A stretch of 64,000 nucleotides of DNA from Anastrepha obliqua (GCF_027943255.1 NC_072894.1:73509601-73573600); one strand, 5' to 3'. Positions 22,246 to 32,885 are shown, counted from the stretch's first letter. Numbers and translations are program-made. The notes: generated by a model from the letters alone, not told the origin.

Positions 22246-22455
22246 AATATTTTTTTTTTCATTTCAGGAAATGTAAATACCTATTATTTATAGCATTGTA
22301 ATATATATACATACATATACATATAAGAATACTTAAATTACTTGTGAATAAAAATAATTATATTTTTTTTTTCATTTCAGGAAATGTAATTACCTATTAT
22401 TTAGACCATTGTAATATATATACATATACATAAATTTCTGTGAATAAAAATAAAA
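22246..22455 (+). repeat. Duplicated acceptor/terminal-exon module
   Basis: Two tandem copies of about 110 bases. Each has a T-rich run, TTTCATTTCAG, GAAATGTAA.TACCTATTATTTA, a short AT microsatellite and AATAAA (22347-22352, 22443-22448). See the finding on THAP-only transcripts. Confidence 0.7.
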
Positions 22456-24318
22456 AATTAAAATTAAAAAAACTAGTATTTCATTTTCTTAAGGTAATAA
22501 TATTTATTTGGTAAGAGGATCTTAAAGAAACATATACCAATAATACAATTCGACAGGATTTCATTAGAATATCAATACACATATTCGTTCAGCTCAATAA
22601 AATAAATATCTGCATATGAAAAATTGTTCCTATGGACGTGCAAAAGCAAAACACTCATATATAGTACATAAATACATGCATACAAACTGCCATAGCCATA
22701 CATACATATGAGGCTGCGAGCACTTGCGACAGAATATTTCGATTTGCTATTGCTGTCGAGAATTTAGAACACATATTTACATACATATATTGATGCATAC
22801 ATATGTACGGAGCCGCGGCCACTCGACTTCACAAAAATTGAAGATTTACCAAATATTGGCAAATAATTCAACGCGAAATATTACAATATTGACTATTTTC
22901 GAATTGGCGAGAAAATTGGCATATGGGCATATCTAGCATATGAGCTCGAACTTAGTGTTATAGAATATTTTGGATTTTTCAGCGTCGTTGTGACTAAAAA
23001 AATCTGACCGCTGCGACTGCGCCTATGAATGTATTTTGTTCTTGCAGTCGCTCGGCTTATAATTTTAGCTTTGGAAACATACGCGTGCAGAGGCATAAAA
23101 CCAGTGCTTTGTGTGTGCTGTTGTATGTACATACATATGTATGTATATACTAATAAGCATAGTTTTGCTGGGAGTCGAGAATGTATGTATATGTATATAC
23201 GGACTTACATACAATAGGGCATCAATATGCCAATACGTGAGGTAGGTCATGGTTGCTTCAGTACATTGAACTTTTGCTTAATTGTTTCTTACATGTGTAT
23301 GCATACATGTACATACATACATATGTTTGTAGCAAGAAACAGTTTAAACAGATTTTGTTACTAATCCAAATATACATACTTACGGTAACATACGAATATG
23401 CTTTTTTATCCTATAAAATATGTAAATATGGAGGATATCTTGGGTTTGTTAAAATTATTCTTTTATTTATTTTGAATATCAAAACTTGTATACAAACCAT
23501 GCTTGTATACCTCCTGCAATAGGATGTGGATGAAAAATTACAGAACGGAAATAAAAACGTAATGCCTCAAATGCCTTGCAAAATGCTGTCGGTCAATTTT
23601 ATTTCAAACAAATGTATGTATAACAATGCCCAATTTCTTTTTGTCCAAAAATAACAAATATATATGTATATGCAAATACATACGTTTCTTTGAAGTTTTC
23701 TTTTATTTATTTTAAATTTCAAAGTTTTATACTATCTATAAAATGCATACATATATTATTCCAAGTAATAAATCTAAATTGAAAAAAATTTCGTTTGTAA
23801 AGGAACAAATGAATGCATATTCAAATGTAAATATGATACATACATATGTAACACTATAAGAATTCAAGATCCAATTGAACTTTTGCACAAGCATAGCTAA
23901 CATAATACATATACATATGTATGTATATATTGATATACATATATTTACATACATATGTCAAAATACCAAAGCACTTGTATGTAAAAATTTTCATCAAATT
24001 TGTATAGTTTTCAATTTACTAAAATGCACATACCAAGATGTGAGAGGTCGTTTTATAGTGCATTTTTTTAAATTAAATCAAAATATTAAAGTTACTTTGA
24101 TTTGAAATGTTGGCGCATATAATAAATATTCAAATTATTCATCAATAATCATTTAGTTGAATAAATTTTCATTCATCAAGGGAACATATGTAGAAATGAA
24201 CAAGCAAATTCTTTGCAAAATGCCGTCGGCTAATCGTCAATTTGATTTTCTACAGAAGCAAAAGCAGAGAACGTTCTCTATGTGCAGAGCCAATATAGGA
24301 AGAGAGAATTCACTGCAA

Positions 24319-24384
24319 TCAGCTCTGTTAAACCCCGGCCGCGGTTAGAGTTCAGCTCTGTTAAACCACGGCCGCGGTTAGACT
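24319..24384 (+). repeat. 33-bp GC-rich tandem pair near right TIR
   Basis: Units 24319-24351 and 24352-24384 each contain a CGGCCGCGG core and differ at two positions. They lie about 35 bases inside the right TIR of the P-like element, where transposase-binding sites would be expected. Confidence 0.8.
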
Positions 24385-24454
24385 TCATTTTTGACAATTC
24401 ACACCATTCGTAGCTCGTGAGACTTCTCTATATTTAACGTTCTCTGGTGAATAC

Positions 24455-25379
24455 AAACGATAAAGTGAATAAAGAACTATTTACAGTGGACTCGGAAGTA
24501 ATTGGGATATCACAATGGGCGCGTTGGGTCAACACATTTGATATCGTGTCTGAAATAACGTATGAAAGTATTGCCCCATACAAACAACAATATATAATCA
24601 AATTAGCTGACGATTGTTGTGATAACTGGGTGTCTTCGCTTGTGTTCTAATTTTTGCCTTTAATTATGCTGTGCAATTTATGTGAAACAATTATCGTAGG
24701 CATTTCATCGCATAACTTCTTTGCATTTTCGAGCAAAGTAATAAAGTAGAGTATTAAAAAATGTCAGTAACTTAGTAACTTTTCTAAATTTTGAAGTGCT
24801 GTAAATATTAAATAAATAGTTTTTAAACTTATCTTTTGATTTTAGAATATTGCTACAACAAAGATTTCGTATAAAGGAAAATACAGCTGTCAAAGCACAA
24901 AAATGGTAGCTAATTGCATTCGATAAATTTCATACCATAAAACTGGCGATTTATTATATGAGGTCTACGATGAGCCATCTGTATTTAATTCGTTGTCTTG
25001 CATGCGATCAAGGTCCGCATGTGAAAACGGGGGGATTTTTCACATACAATACTTCCAATAATTAAATACATTGTAACAGAAAGTAGCATTTATGTACATA
25101 TGTATATAAATAAACAGACGGTTTAGAAAATCTGGCAGAATATACATATGAGAAATACTTTCAGATTCCTTACATCAGGGAAAAAGTAACATGTGAGATG
25201 GAGAAATTTTGATAGCTAAATCATCTACCGAAAGTGGTTTATCAATACCCATTCCAGCAATTATATGAGTCTTCGACGATTTGCAACTGCAAGCAACGCA
25301 TATAATCGAAATTAATTTAATTGAAATAAAAAACATTGAAATGCATAATTTCAACAAGTTTTACTAATTGCACTGATTT
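24455..25379. other. Intergenic; short plus frame ending at 24650
   Basis: A 68-codon frame (24447-24650) starts in the right TSD of the P-like element. It contains I-S-Q-W-A-R-W-V-N-T-F-D and is unrecognised. Otherwise AT-rich. Confidence 0.3.
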
Positions 25380-26140
25380 ATGGGATGTAGATCACATCTC
25401 GCAGTGCACCCTGGGAAGCGCTAAATTATCTGCTTTGATGGTCTTTTAAATGTGAAATGTGGTCTAAAATGTGATATTTCCCTTCATTTCTCACCTTTGG
25501 ATTGATCGCTTCTACAAACTTACTTTGACCTTTGATACTGAGCTGCTGGTTGTGGTATTCTGCCACCTGAGTATATTCAGGTGAAACTCAACAGAAATGG
25601 CTAGTGGGCTAATGCCGTGACTGTCCCTGACCCGGCCTAAGAGTACTTTTCAACCCCGTCGCTATTGGGTCCGCAATTTCTTCCGGTCTGGCTCTGAACG
25701 CATGCCCTGACAACCGAGACATCTTTGGAACCATTAAGGGACGACTACACTAATCGACGATTTAAATAGTGGTCTCGAATAGGGGCATGGAAAAAATTAC
25801 AACAAAACCTGCCAAAAACTTTCAGGTAGTAGCTTAAATTTGGAGACGACCCCAAATCACATCTCACACGTCACACGATCCCGGAAGGTAGTCCTATGAG
25901 TATAAGTCTTTAGGGGCTGTAAATTGTCTGAGCCGACGAAGAAAGCAGCGTTCGAAGGGGATCAGTAGGCAATTCGGAACCGGTTTCCAACTTAAATCTG
26001 GGGGGTGCAAGCGGGAATCCACTTTTGATAGGTAGTAGATCGTAGGTGAAACCGCGTGCGGTTCCTAAATTATTACCTCTGGATGGGATAGCCAGCACCA
26101 GTAAGGGTTTCCTATAATTTTCCAGAGTTTTTCGGCGCGT
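25380..26140. repeat. GC-richer segment, probably transposon remnant
   Basis: Base composition departs sharply from its neighbours. A 90-codon minus frame (25910-26182, running into the SINE) is open but unrecognised. It adjoins LINE coding debris on the far side of the SINE at 26141, so it may be part of a decayed LINE. Confidence 0.35.
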
Positions 26141-26473
26141 CGGCGGCCGCCGTAGCCGAATGGGTTGGTGCGTGATTACCATTCGGAATTCACAGAGAGG
26201 TCGTTGGTTCGAATCTCGGTGAAAGCAAAATTAATAAAAACATTTTTCTAATAGCGGTTGCCCCTCGGCAGGCAATGACAAACCTCCGAGTGTATTTCTG
26301 CCATGAAAAAGTTCCTCATAAAAATATCTGCCGTTCGGAGTCGGCTTGAAACTGTAGGTCCCTCCATTTGTGGAACAGCATCAAGACGCACACCACAAAT
26401 AGGAGGAGGAGCTCGGCCAAACACCTAACAGAAGTGTACGCGCCAATTATTTATTTATTTTATTTTTATTTTG
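26141..26473 (+). mobile_element. tRNA-like SINE, full-length reference copy
   Basis: The head GCCGCCGTAGCCGAATGG contains an A-box-like TAGCCGAATGG, and GGTTCGAATCTC fits a pol III B box about 45 bases later. The unique body holds the CCTCGGCAGGCAATG, CCTCCGAGTGTATTTCTGCC and GGAGGAGGAGCTCGGCC blocks. The tail is GTGTACGCGCCAATTA followed by (TATT)n. An imperfect TSD (13 of 15, GTTTTTCGGCGCGTC-like) flanks it. At least eleven other copies or pieces are in this window. I cannot name the family. Confidence 0.85.
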
Positions 26474-26960
26474 TTTTTGGACGCGTCCCTACGAGGACCT
26501 TACCGACAGATAGAAAGTCCTTTTGTTAGTCCTTTCTGACCAACGAGTAGCTCCAAAATCCTGGAGCTCTATGGCTACTAAAATGGTTCTCTGAGAAGCG
26601 GGGCATAAAAAGGTAGCGGAAAGGTGTTGGGTGCGACCATACCACAACGAAATTCGAAAATTCAACATCCTCTCATGAGGAAGACTTTCAAGTTGTTAGC
26701 GAAGTCGTTAAGCCGGCAGGCTCTATCCTTCTTAGGGTGACCAGTGATATGTGTTCCAAGCAGAGGTAGTCGAAATCAAAGAAGCAGCTGATTGTCTACT
26801 CCCTTGAGTAATAACTGTCACTGAAGTAAATATCTTGTCCGACAGCCAAGAGGCAATTAAAGGCCGTGGGTTCGATGATGGTGCACTCGAAACTGTGGAT
26901 ATGTGTATATGTATGCGACTATTTGGCCGACAAAAATGTCTCCAGTATAAACGTCTTGCT
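26474..26960 (+). pseudogene. LINE RNase H domain remnant
   Basis: At about 26750-26870 the plus strand reads V-F-Q-A-E-V-V-E-I-K-E-A-A-D-C-L-L-P, a stop, then V-N-I-L-S-D-S-Q-E-A-I-K-G. This is the RNase H core (including the D-S-Q active-site segment) of jockey/R1-like LINEs. A stop codon interrupts it. The preceding 270 bases are probably the same element but too decayed to read. Confidence 0.65.
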
Positions 26961-27700
26961 GATCAAGCAGTCGGCCGATAGTTGGCAGACTTTTCATTCC
27001 TCTTCATGTGATTCAAAAAAGACCGATTAAATAGCCGGCCAATATTATTTGCAGTGGGGCTGCAAATCGACGTTTTCCGCTTTACTCGTTCTACTTCGAG
27101 AGCAATCAGGCTTAGCCTTAAATGCAAGGATGAAAGATACCAGGTTGGCTCGTTAGGTATGGTGAAAAAAAAAAGTTTTTTGATGGGAACTTTGGATTCT
27201 ACGTAATTCGTTTCGAATGACGTCGGTATATCTATCAAATTCGCTCAGAGCCGAATATTGGTCTGGAGATTTACATGTATTTTCTTGTTTTAAAATACTA
27301 TATATTCATTGATAGGTGTATTACAATGGGCCTCTTTTTTTCGGCAGCGCGGGAAGAGAGCTGCCTTAAATTACATGTGTTGGTAAGGCAGTGTGGCCTA
27401 ATGAGCTATAGCCATACTCTCTAGCGGCGAATCTTACTCGATAACTTTGTTGTTGCTTTCGCATGCAAATTTTTCGTTAAACGAGAATAGAGCAGAGACC
27501 TGCATGGCTCACTGTTTTCTTGAGTTGTTCATACGCTAAATTTCTTGCTCACATTCAGTCAATTGAACCAAAATATTTGGTCAAGTGCAGTCAGCTCATG
27601 CAGGCGAACGCGTAGTTCAGCTCAGTCAACACGTATGATCTAATGTCTTCGGCTCAAATCTAATCATTGAACAAAAAGCAGCATTGAATGAAATTAGCAT
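26961..27700. other. Intergenic, nothing recognised
   Basis: Mixed composition. A 91-codon minus frame (26963-27238) has no recognisable motif. Confidence 0.4.
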
Positions 27701-27701
27701 C

Positions 27702-28214
27702 GGCCTTTGCGTTCAAAGGATCAAACTTGTTCAAAGAAGTAATTGTCATTATTGTAAATAGCACATGTTCGAGCAAACGAGCGTTGGCGTACAATGTACG
27801 CTGTAAATTGCGTTTCGTATTTGAAAGGATTAGTTGGTTTCAGCAATGTTTCCTATTTACATTATTTTCTTTCGTGTTTTATTATAAGTTTTAAGAAAAA
27901 AAAAAACAAATATGAAAATATAGTGGTTTTGCTTTAAAATTTTGCTTTTTTTTTTGCTTTGCTATCGTTAGTTACAAGCAAAAACTCATGCGGGATCATA
28001 CGTGTTCAAACCGGCTCATTTGGCTCTATAGCCCTTTTATTCTTGCTCAAAAAAATGAATGTATAGCCGAACGAGCAAATACCCGAAACGGCTGCTATGA
28101 AGACGATTGGTGATAACATCGGAGAGCTAAAACGCAGCACATGATTTGATTGAGCTGAAATAAACAATGGCAATAACTTATTTGAACAAGTTCGATCGTT
28201 TGAACGCAAAGGCC
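27702..28214. repeat. Spaced inverted repeat
   Basis: 27702-27754 and 28165-28214 are imperfect reverse complements sharing GGCCTTTGCGTTCAAA and AACTTGTTCAAA. Shorter matching pieces (GATCATACGTGTT-type) lie further in. Possibly the ends of a decayed foldback element. Confidence 0.6.
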
Positions 28215-28462
28215 TGTTTTTTTGTTCAAGCGAAGCGTATGAATGTTTTACACTGAGCCGGTGCAGTTCTCTGGAATAGAGATAGCGAGCGGGGAAATGG
28301 CGAATGGAAGAGGCCTTATATTTCAATGCTTACTTTCAAATAGGAAGCTTTTTGAAAACAATGGAATTATATAAAATTTTGAGCGATATGGGAGGCTCTT
28401 GTCTTTCATGTGTATCAACGGCTGCCGTAGCCGAATGATCGGTGCGTGACTAGTAGGGGTGG

Positions 28463-28742
28463 GACTATTCGAATAAAAATTATTCGAATAATAAAATCTT
28501 TTATTCGAGAGGTATTCGTAATTCGAATAATATTTATTCGAATTTTTTATTCGTTTATTCGAATAATGCTATTCGAATAGTTCATTATTCGAATACCTTA
28601 CTATTCGAATACCTCACTATTCGAATAGTTTACTATTCGAATACCTCACTATTCGAATACCTTACTATTCGAATTACTTACTATTCGAATACCTCACTAT
28701 TCGAATACCTTACTATTTGAATACTTCACTATTCGAATATTT
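28463..28742. repeat. Left subterminal TTCGAA array
   Basis: About 15 TTCGAA sites by my count. The inner ones form a regular 16-base unit, TATTCGAATACCTCAC and variants. Confidence 0.9.
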
Positions 28743-28840
28743 TTGGTAAATATTTACTTAGATAAGCGGACTACTAATCGGTTTCTGTACAAGCGCATGT
28801 ACCTATGTATGCAAATTCAAAAACCACGAAAAGGCTTATA

Positions 28841-29151
28841 TTAACACGTTCCCTGTCCCAATACAAAAATGCAAAATTGACCGTCAAGTCCAACAGGGTT
28901 TTTTGAAAAATTTGTTTTTTTGCAGTCATAGGATAGCTTTAGTAATAATAATAACTAAACAAAAAAACGGATGCAGGGTATTTCTACCTGAAACACATAT
29001 GGTCCATTTTTGCTTCTGCATGTTCATGAAACACATGTGGTTCAGGGAACTTTTTCTATGCTGACACACATATGGCTCAGGAACGTATCAGTGCTTATCA
29101 GGCGCACGTTTACTGAACCATATGTGGCTAAGCGTACAGGGAACGTGTTAA
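28841..29151. mobile_element. TTAA-flanked 303-bp element (piggyBac-like MITE)
   Basis: TTAA at 28841-28844 and 29148-29151 flanks 28845-29147, whose ends are CACGTTCCCTGT and ACAGGGAACGTG (12-bp perfect TIR). TTAA targets are the hallmark of piggyBac-type elements. It holds several variants of CACATATGG and CACATGTGGTTCAGG. Confidence 0.7.
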
Positions 29152-30432
29152 ATGAAAATACTACCTACTTTTTATTGTGTCGGCGCTTTGTTTTTGTTTC
29201 ATATTTTGGTAAATATTTACCGCTAATCTAAGGACTACTCTTGCTTGAGGCATGAAATTATTTTCTTTTAGGTTTTTTGCTTTTCGCAGTACTATTATAT
29301 GCACATACATACATATACCCATATACTCTACCTGCTACTGACTGACCTAAGCCCGATAAACGAGTGCAGACAGTCCTACGACCATGCATACGCTTAGGTA
29401 ACTGGCGATGAGAATTATATATGTATGTATATGGACATTTCAGGCAATAAACTGCATGTGACACTGAAATACTTAATCTATTTCAGACTTCTTTTTAAGA
29501 GAAATAAAAAATATATATTTTATTATCGAATTAAAAAAAATTGTTTACTTTAAAAGGAAGAGCGTTAGCAAAAGCATACGTACATAAATACTTCAAAAAC
29601 CATTTACTATGATAATTATTTATCACAAATAGTGTCTTATAACTAAATATACAAAGAAATATCTACCTACTATTGACCACTCAGCAGGGTAGGTACATGT
29701 ACATATACATATGTACATATGTCATGTATGTATCTGTTGTTGTTGTCATGTATCTGTTGTACACACATTAGCAACAAAAAGTAAGTGATATTTTTATTTA
29801 ATTTCTTCTATTGCGTAATTTTTTGAAATTACATACATACATAGATACATACACACATGCATTTGCGCATCAATCCAATTTCAAAGCAATCTGCATGTGT
29901 ACATAAATAAGTACATATATAATTCTATCCTATTATTGGCCTTGAATAACTTCTAAATCTGTAGATTAAGCAAAAGAAGATTTTAAGGCTCCATATTTAT
30001 CGTTTGAGAGAAAACCATTATTTCGATCCGTTACCGAGAATGTTAAAACCGATGCGGACATAGAAAATGTGAAATCATATTTCTCCATAGAATTTATATG
30101 GGAAATTGAAAAGTGCGGTGCGGGCCACCCTAATATTAATATTAAGGCGTCTAAACACAAGAATTGTTACGAGGGAAAACCAAATATTTTTTTAGAAACG
30201 CTCTGATGTTTTTATGCACATTTAGTTATGCACATACATATAAGTATGTATACCTGTCGATGTTTTATCAAGAACAATACCAAAGAAATATTATCATATT
30301 AGCTAATTGAAACATGAAGCGGTCAAATCAAAAAATCACAATGTTCAAAATTCGAGAAAAACTGATTAGCACCATGAGAAGGGCCAATGTAATTTTTATA
30401 TTTTTAAAAGCATTTTCTCCCTGATATAAATG

Positions 30433-30727
30433 AATATATAGTGAGGTATTCGAATAGTAAGGTATTCGAATAGTGAGGTATTCGAATAGTGAGGTATTCG
30501 AATAGTAAGGTATTCGAATAGTGAGGTATTCGAATAGTAAGGTATTCGAATAGTAAGGTATTCGAATAGTAAGGTATTCGAATAGTGAGGTATTCGAATA
30601 GTAAACTATTCGAATAGTGAGGTATTCGAATAGTAAGGTATTCGAATAATGAACTATTCGAATTATTTGAAACGAATAGTATTATTCGTTTTATTCGAAT
30701 AATGTTTATTCGAATATTATTCGAAAA
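30433..30727. repeat. Right subterminal TTCGAA array
   Basis: About 17 TTCGAA sites by my count, with the unit GAGGTATTCGAATAGT, the reverse complement of the left-array unit. It creates a spurious repetitive minus frame of 110 codons. Confidence 0.9.
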
Positions 30728-30765
30728 TAATCCCACCCCTAGTGACTAGCATTCGGAAGTGCACC

Positions 30766-32550
30766 GGCTGTAGAAGATGTAACTTCCTTTTGAAATCAGA
30801 GCGAAATGCGTCAAATAAGGTTTATCTTATATATGCAAAAGTTATATATGTCTATAGTTTTCTATTTTAATTATAATTGAGGAAATAATCATTCGATTTG
30901 CGAAGTTAACAAAATTCGTGTACAAATTTTGGAAGCCGTGAATTGTCACCACGTTCTCAAAATATTTGAATTAACCAATTTTTCGAAAATTACAGAGTTG
31001 CTTTCGGCATTTAGATTCTAATATAAACAGTTTTTAGAATTTAGTTACACTGAGGTGTGGATAAACAAGGGGGAAAAGTAAATAAAATTATTAAACAATG
31101 TATAAATATTTACTATTTTCCAAATACATCTACATCTCGTAGTTGAGACTTTTGAAACTTAACTATGTACAAAGCGGATAAATGTATGTACACATAATAA
31201 AGGAGAAATATTTTGCGAAGAAGTAGCCACACTAAGCGTAGAAGTAACTTCTTTGGCCTCACCAATGCTTAGTAGCGGCTCAATGCATAAGAAACAGAAT
31301 AAGAATCACTTTATAAAATCATAAAACTTCAAATAATTTTAATAAAAAAACAAATAAATTCGGTTCGGACCGAATTTCATTTAGCCACGCACATTTTAGT
31401 AAAACTTAATTTTTGCAGGCTGTTCATTTTGGAAGACAATCAGTCAGCCAAGTCAATGAGAGTTTTAGCATATACTTAACATATTAAAAAGGGAACATTT
31501 CTCCAATCTCAATAATGTCGGTCCTAAATGACGTGGGAAGCAATATGAGTATCATATTTGTCTAAGTTTTATTTAGTCATTGACTAGATACACCCATTTC
31601 TTCAAAGTCTTTCTCATTTTAGGTTTATCATTTCTACCAAACCTGAATAACTTGGCTTTATTTAGAACAGTTTTCTTGCCATTACTTGGGAAATGGGCGT
31701 GGTTATTGACCGATTTCCTCCATTTTCAAGCCTAACCTACCTTGGACAAAGCGTACCCGAGCTTCATTGAAATATGGTATATTAATTTCTACTTGAGTAC
31801 ATGATTGACTTTTCTGATCATTTTAAGCATTTTGGTATATATGTATGTACTATATATGTTCATATCTATCTCGATTCCTTTATGTTGTTACATAAACCTT
31901 TATGTAAAAAATTGTGCATAAGCGTGCAGGTATAATAACAAAAAAGTTATTAAGCAAAATTTATTATTTTTCATTACTGCGTTTTTTCAATACTAGATGT
32001 TAAAAATAATGAAACTCTTTCACAAATAACAGAAGAATGTTCCTAACTTCCTTTACTAGGTACACGATTCAGAAATCTAATCCAAAATTTTTCATAAAAA
32101 TGTAAAAGTACATTTGAGGTACTAACCTCATATTTTTTTGAGAATATACTCGTATCGCCAAACTAATTTTAATGTTAATGCAAAAGTTATAATTTAATAC
32201 TTATTGATAATTATTTTCCATTTTAATCTAGCGTTGAAAGTCGAAGCAAAACCCAAGCTCCGAGCTCACAAACTTCACAAAAAGCCATAATCTAAACATA
32301 GCGCGTTATGGAAAATAAAAGCATGGACGGAGCGAGCCTTAAACAGAATTTGAAAACGTGAATAGAGGTGGTAAAAGAGTATAATTGTATAACAATGGGA
32401 CATTATAGAGGGTGCAACAAAATTACCATATAAAAATTAAAAAAACAAAAAACAGACTCCTAGCGCCAAAATGTGGATTCTATGTATGTAAGTGAAATAT
32501 TTGAGAATAAGTAATTTTTTTCTAATACTTACAATTATACTTATATACTG
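30766..32550. other. Intergenic, nothing recognised
   Basis: AT-rich. A GGGCGTGGTTATTGACCG-containing patch near 31690-31790 looks like old repeat DNA, but I cannot classify it. Confidence 0.4.
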
Positions 32551-32554
32551 TTAA

Positions 32555-32885
32555 ATTTCTTATAACAGGACACTCACTATCCGATAATCCGAGATGTCCG
32601 ATTCTTCTCTTCTTAATTGGCGCGATAACCGTTTACGCGATTTTGGCTGAGTTTAACAAAGCGCGCCAGTAGTTTCTTTCTCATGCTAACCGGCGCCAGT
32701 TGGACGCACCAAGTGAAGCCAAGTCCTACTCCATCTAATCTTTCTAACGCAGAGGAGATCTTCCTCTTCCGCTGCTATATTACAACCATGCGGTACCAGC
32801 ATCGAATACTTTCAGAGCCGTAGCGTTTGTATCCATTCGGAAAACATGAGATGTCCGATTATGGGGGGTTATATTGATCAGAAAG
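32555..32885. repeat. Possible pogo/Tigger-like remnant
   Basis: The sequence around the LINE insert, GGACACTC..ATCCGATAATCCGAGATGTCCGATTAT then GGGGGGTTATA, resembles pogo/Tigger termini (TCCGATTA and GTCCG segments). No transposase was seen. Confidence 0.3.
32591..32860 (-). mobile_element. 5'-truncated LINE copy with 13-bp TSD
   Basis: 32604-32847 is the reverse complement of about the last 240 bases of the LINE at 1-872, including the C-terminal coding end, the stop region, CGCGCCAATTA and the AAGAAGAGAAG tail. Identical 13-mers GAGATGTCCGATT flank it (32591-32603, 32848-32860). This is classic target-primed insertion with 5' truncation. Confidence 0.92.

Larger units (their letters stand above)
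20407..24454 (+). mobile_element. P-superfamily-like DNA transposon with THAP exon
   Basis: Perfect 29-bp TIRs lie at 20414-20442 and 24418-24446. The outermost bases are flanked by GTGAATAC on both sides (20407-20414 and 24447-24454), a 7-8-bp TSD. The whole is 4.03 kb. Near its left end a THAP domain exon is encoded on the plus strand. P elements have about 31-bp TIRs, 7-8-bp TSDs and a THAP domain at the transposase N-terminus, so the superfamily call is by combination. No frame resembling the rest of a P transposase is visible, and most of the right half is AT-rich and repetitive. It is probably non-autonomous or decayed inside, yet its ends are unmutated, which suggests recent movement. 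Confidence 0.75.
28446..30749. mobile_element. hAT-like non-autonomous element, 2288 bp, 8-bp TSD
   Basis: The element 28454-30741 begins TAGGGGTGGGA and ends TCCCACCCCTA, flanked by GTGACTAG at 28446-28453 and 30742-30749. An 8-bp TSD and a GGGGTGGG-type terminus are hallmarks of hAT elements. No transposase frame is visible inside. Both ends carry arrays of TTCGAA palindromes in inverted orientation. The internal part holds a TTAA-flanked element. Confidence 0.85.
28420..30765 (+). repeat. SINE head split by hAT-like insertion
   Basis: 28420-28453 reads GGCTGCCGTAGCCGAATG..CGGTGCGTGACTAG and continues at 30750 with CATTCGGA. Together these are the first 45 or so bases of the SINE head. The body is not recognisable beyond about 30765. 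Confidence 0.7.

Noticed and set aside
22700..24100. Numerous short frames rich in Tyr, His, Ile and Met in the P-like element
   Set aside because: They translate ATACATACATATG-type simple repeats; no part of a P transposase catalytic domain could be read from them.
26141..26230. tRNA gene at the SINE head
   Set aside because: A and B boxes are present, but the cloverleaf does not close and the same segment recurs with a fixed SINE body in several places.
28463..30727. Regularly spaced repeats resembling a CRISPR array
   Set aside because: Eukaryotic context, 16-base period with near-identical spacers, and inverted arrays at both ends of a TIR/TSD element; explained by hAT subterminal repeats.
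30404..30736. 110-codon minus frame with repeated S-N-T-L-L-F-E-Y-L-T-I-R-I-P
   Set aside because: It is a translation of the right TTCGAA array of the hAT-like element; the periodicity is DNA-level and both the start and end lie inside the repeat.
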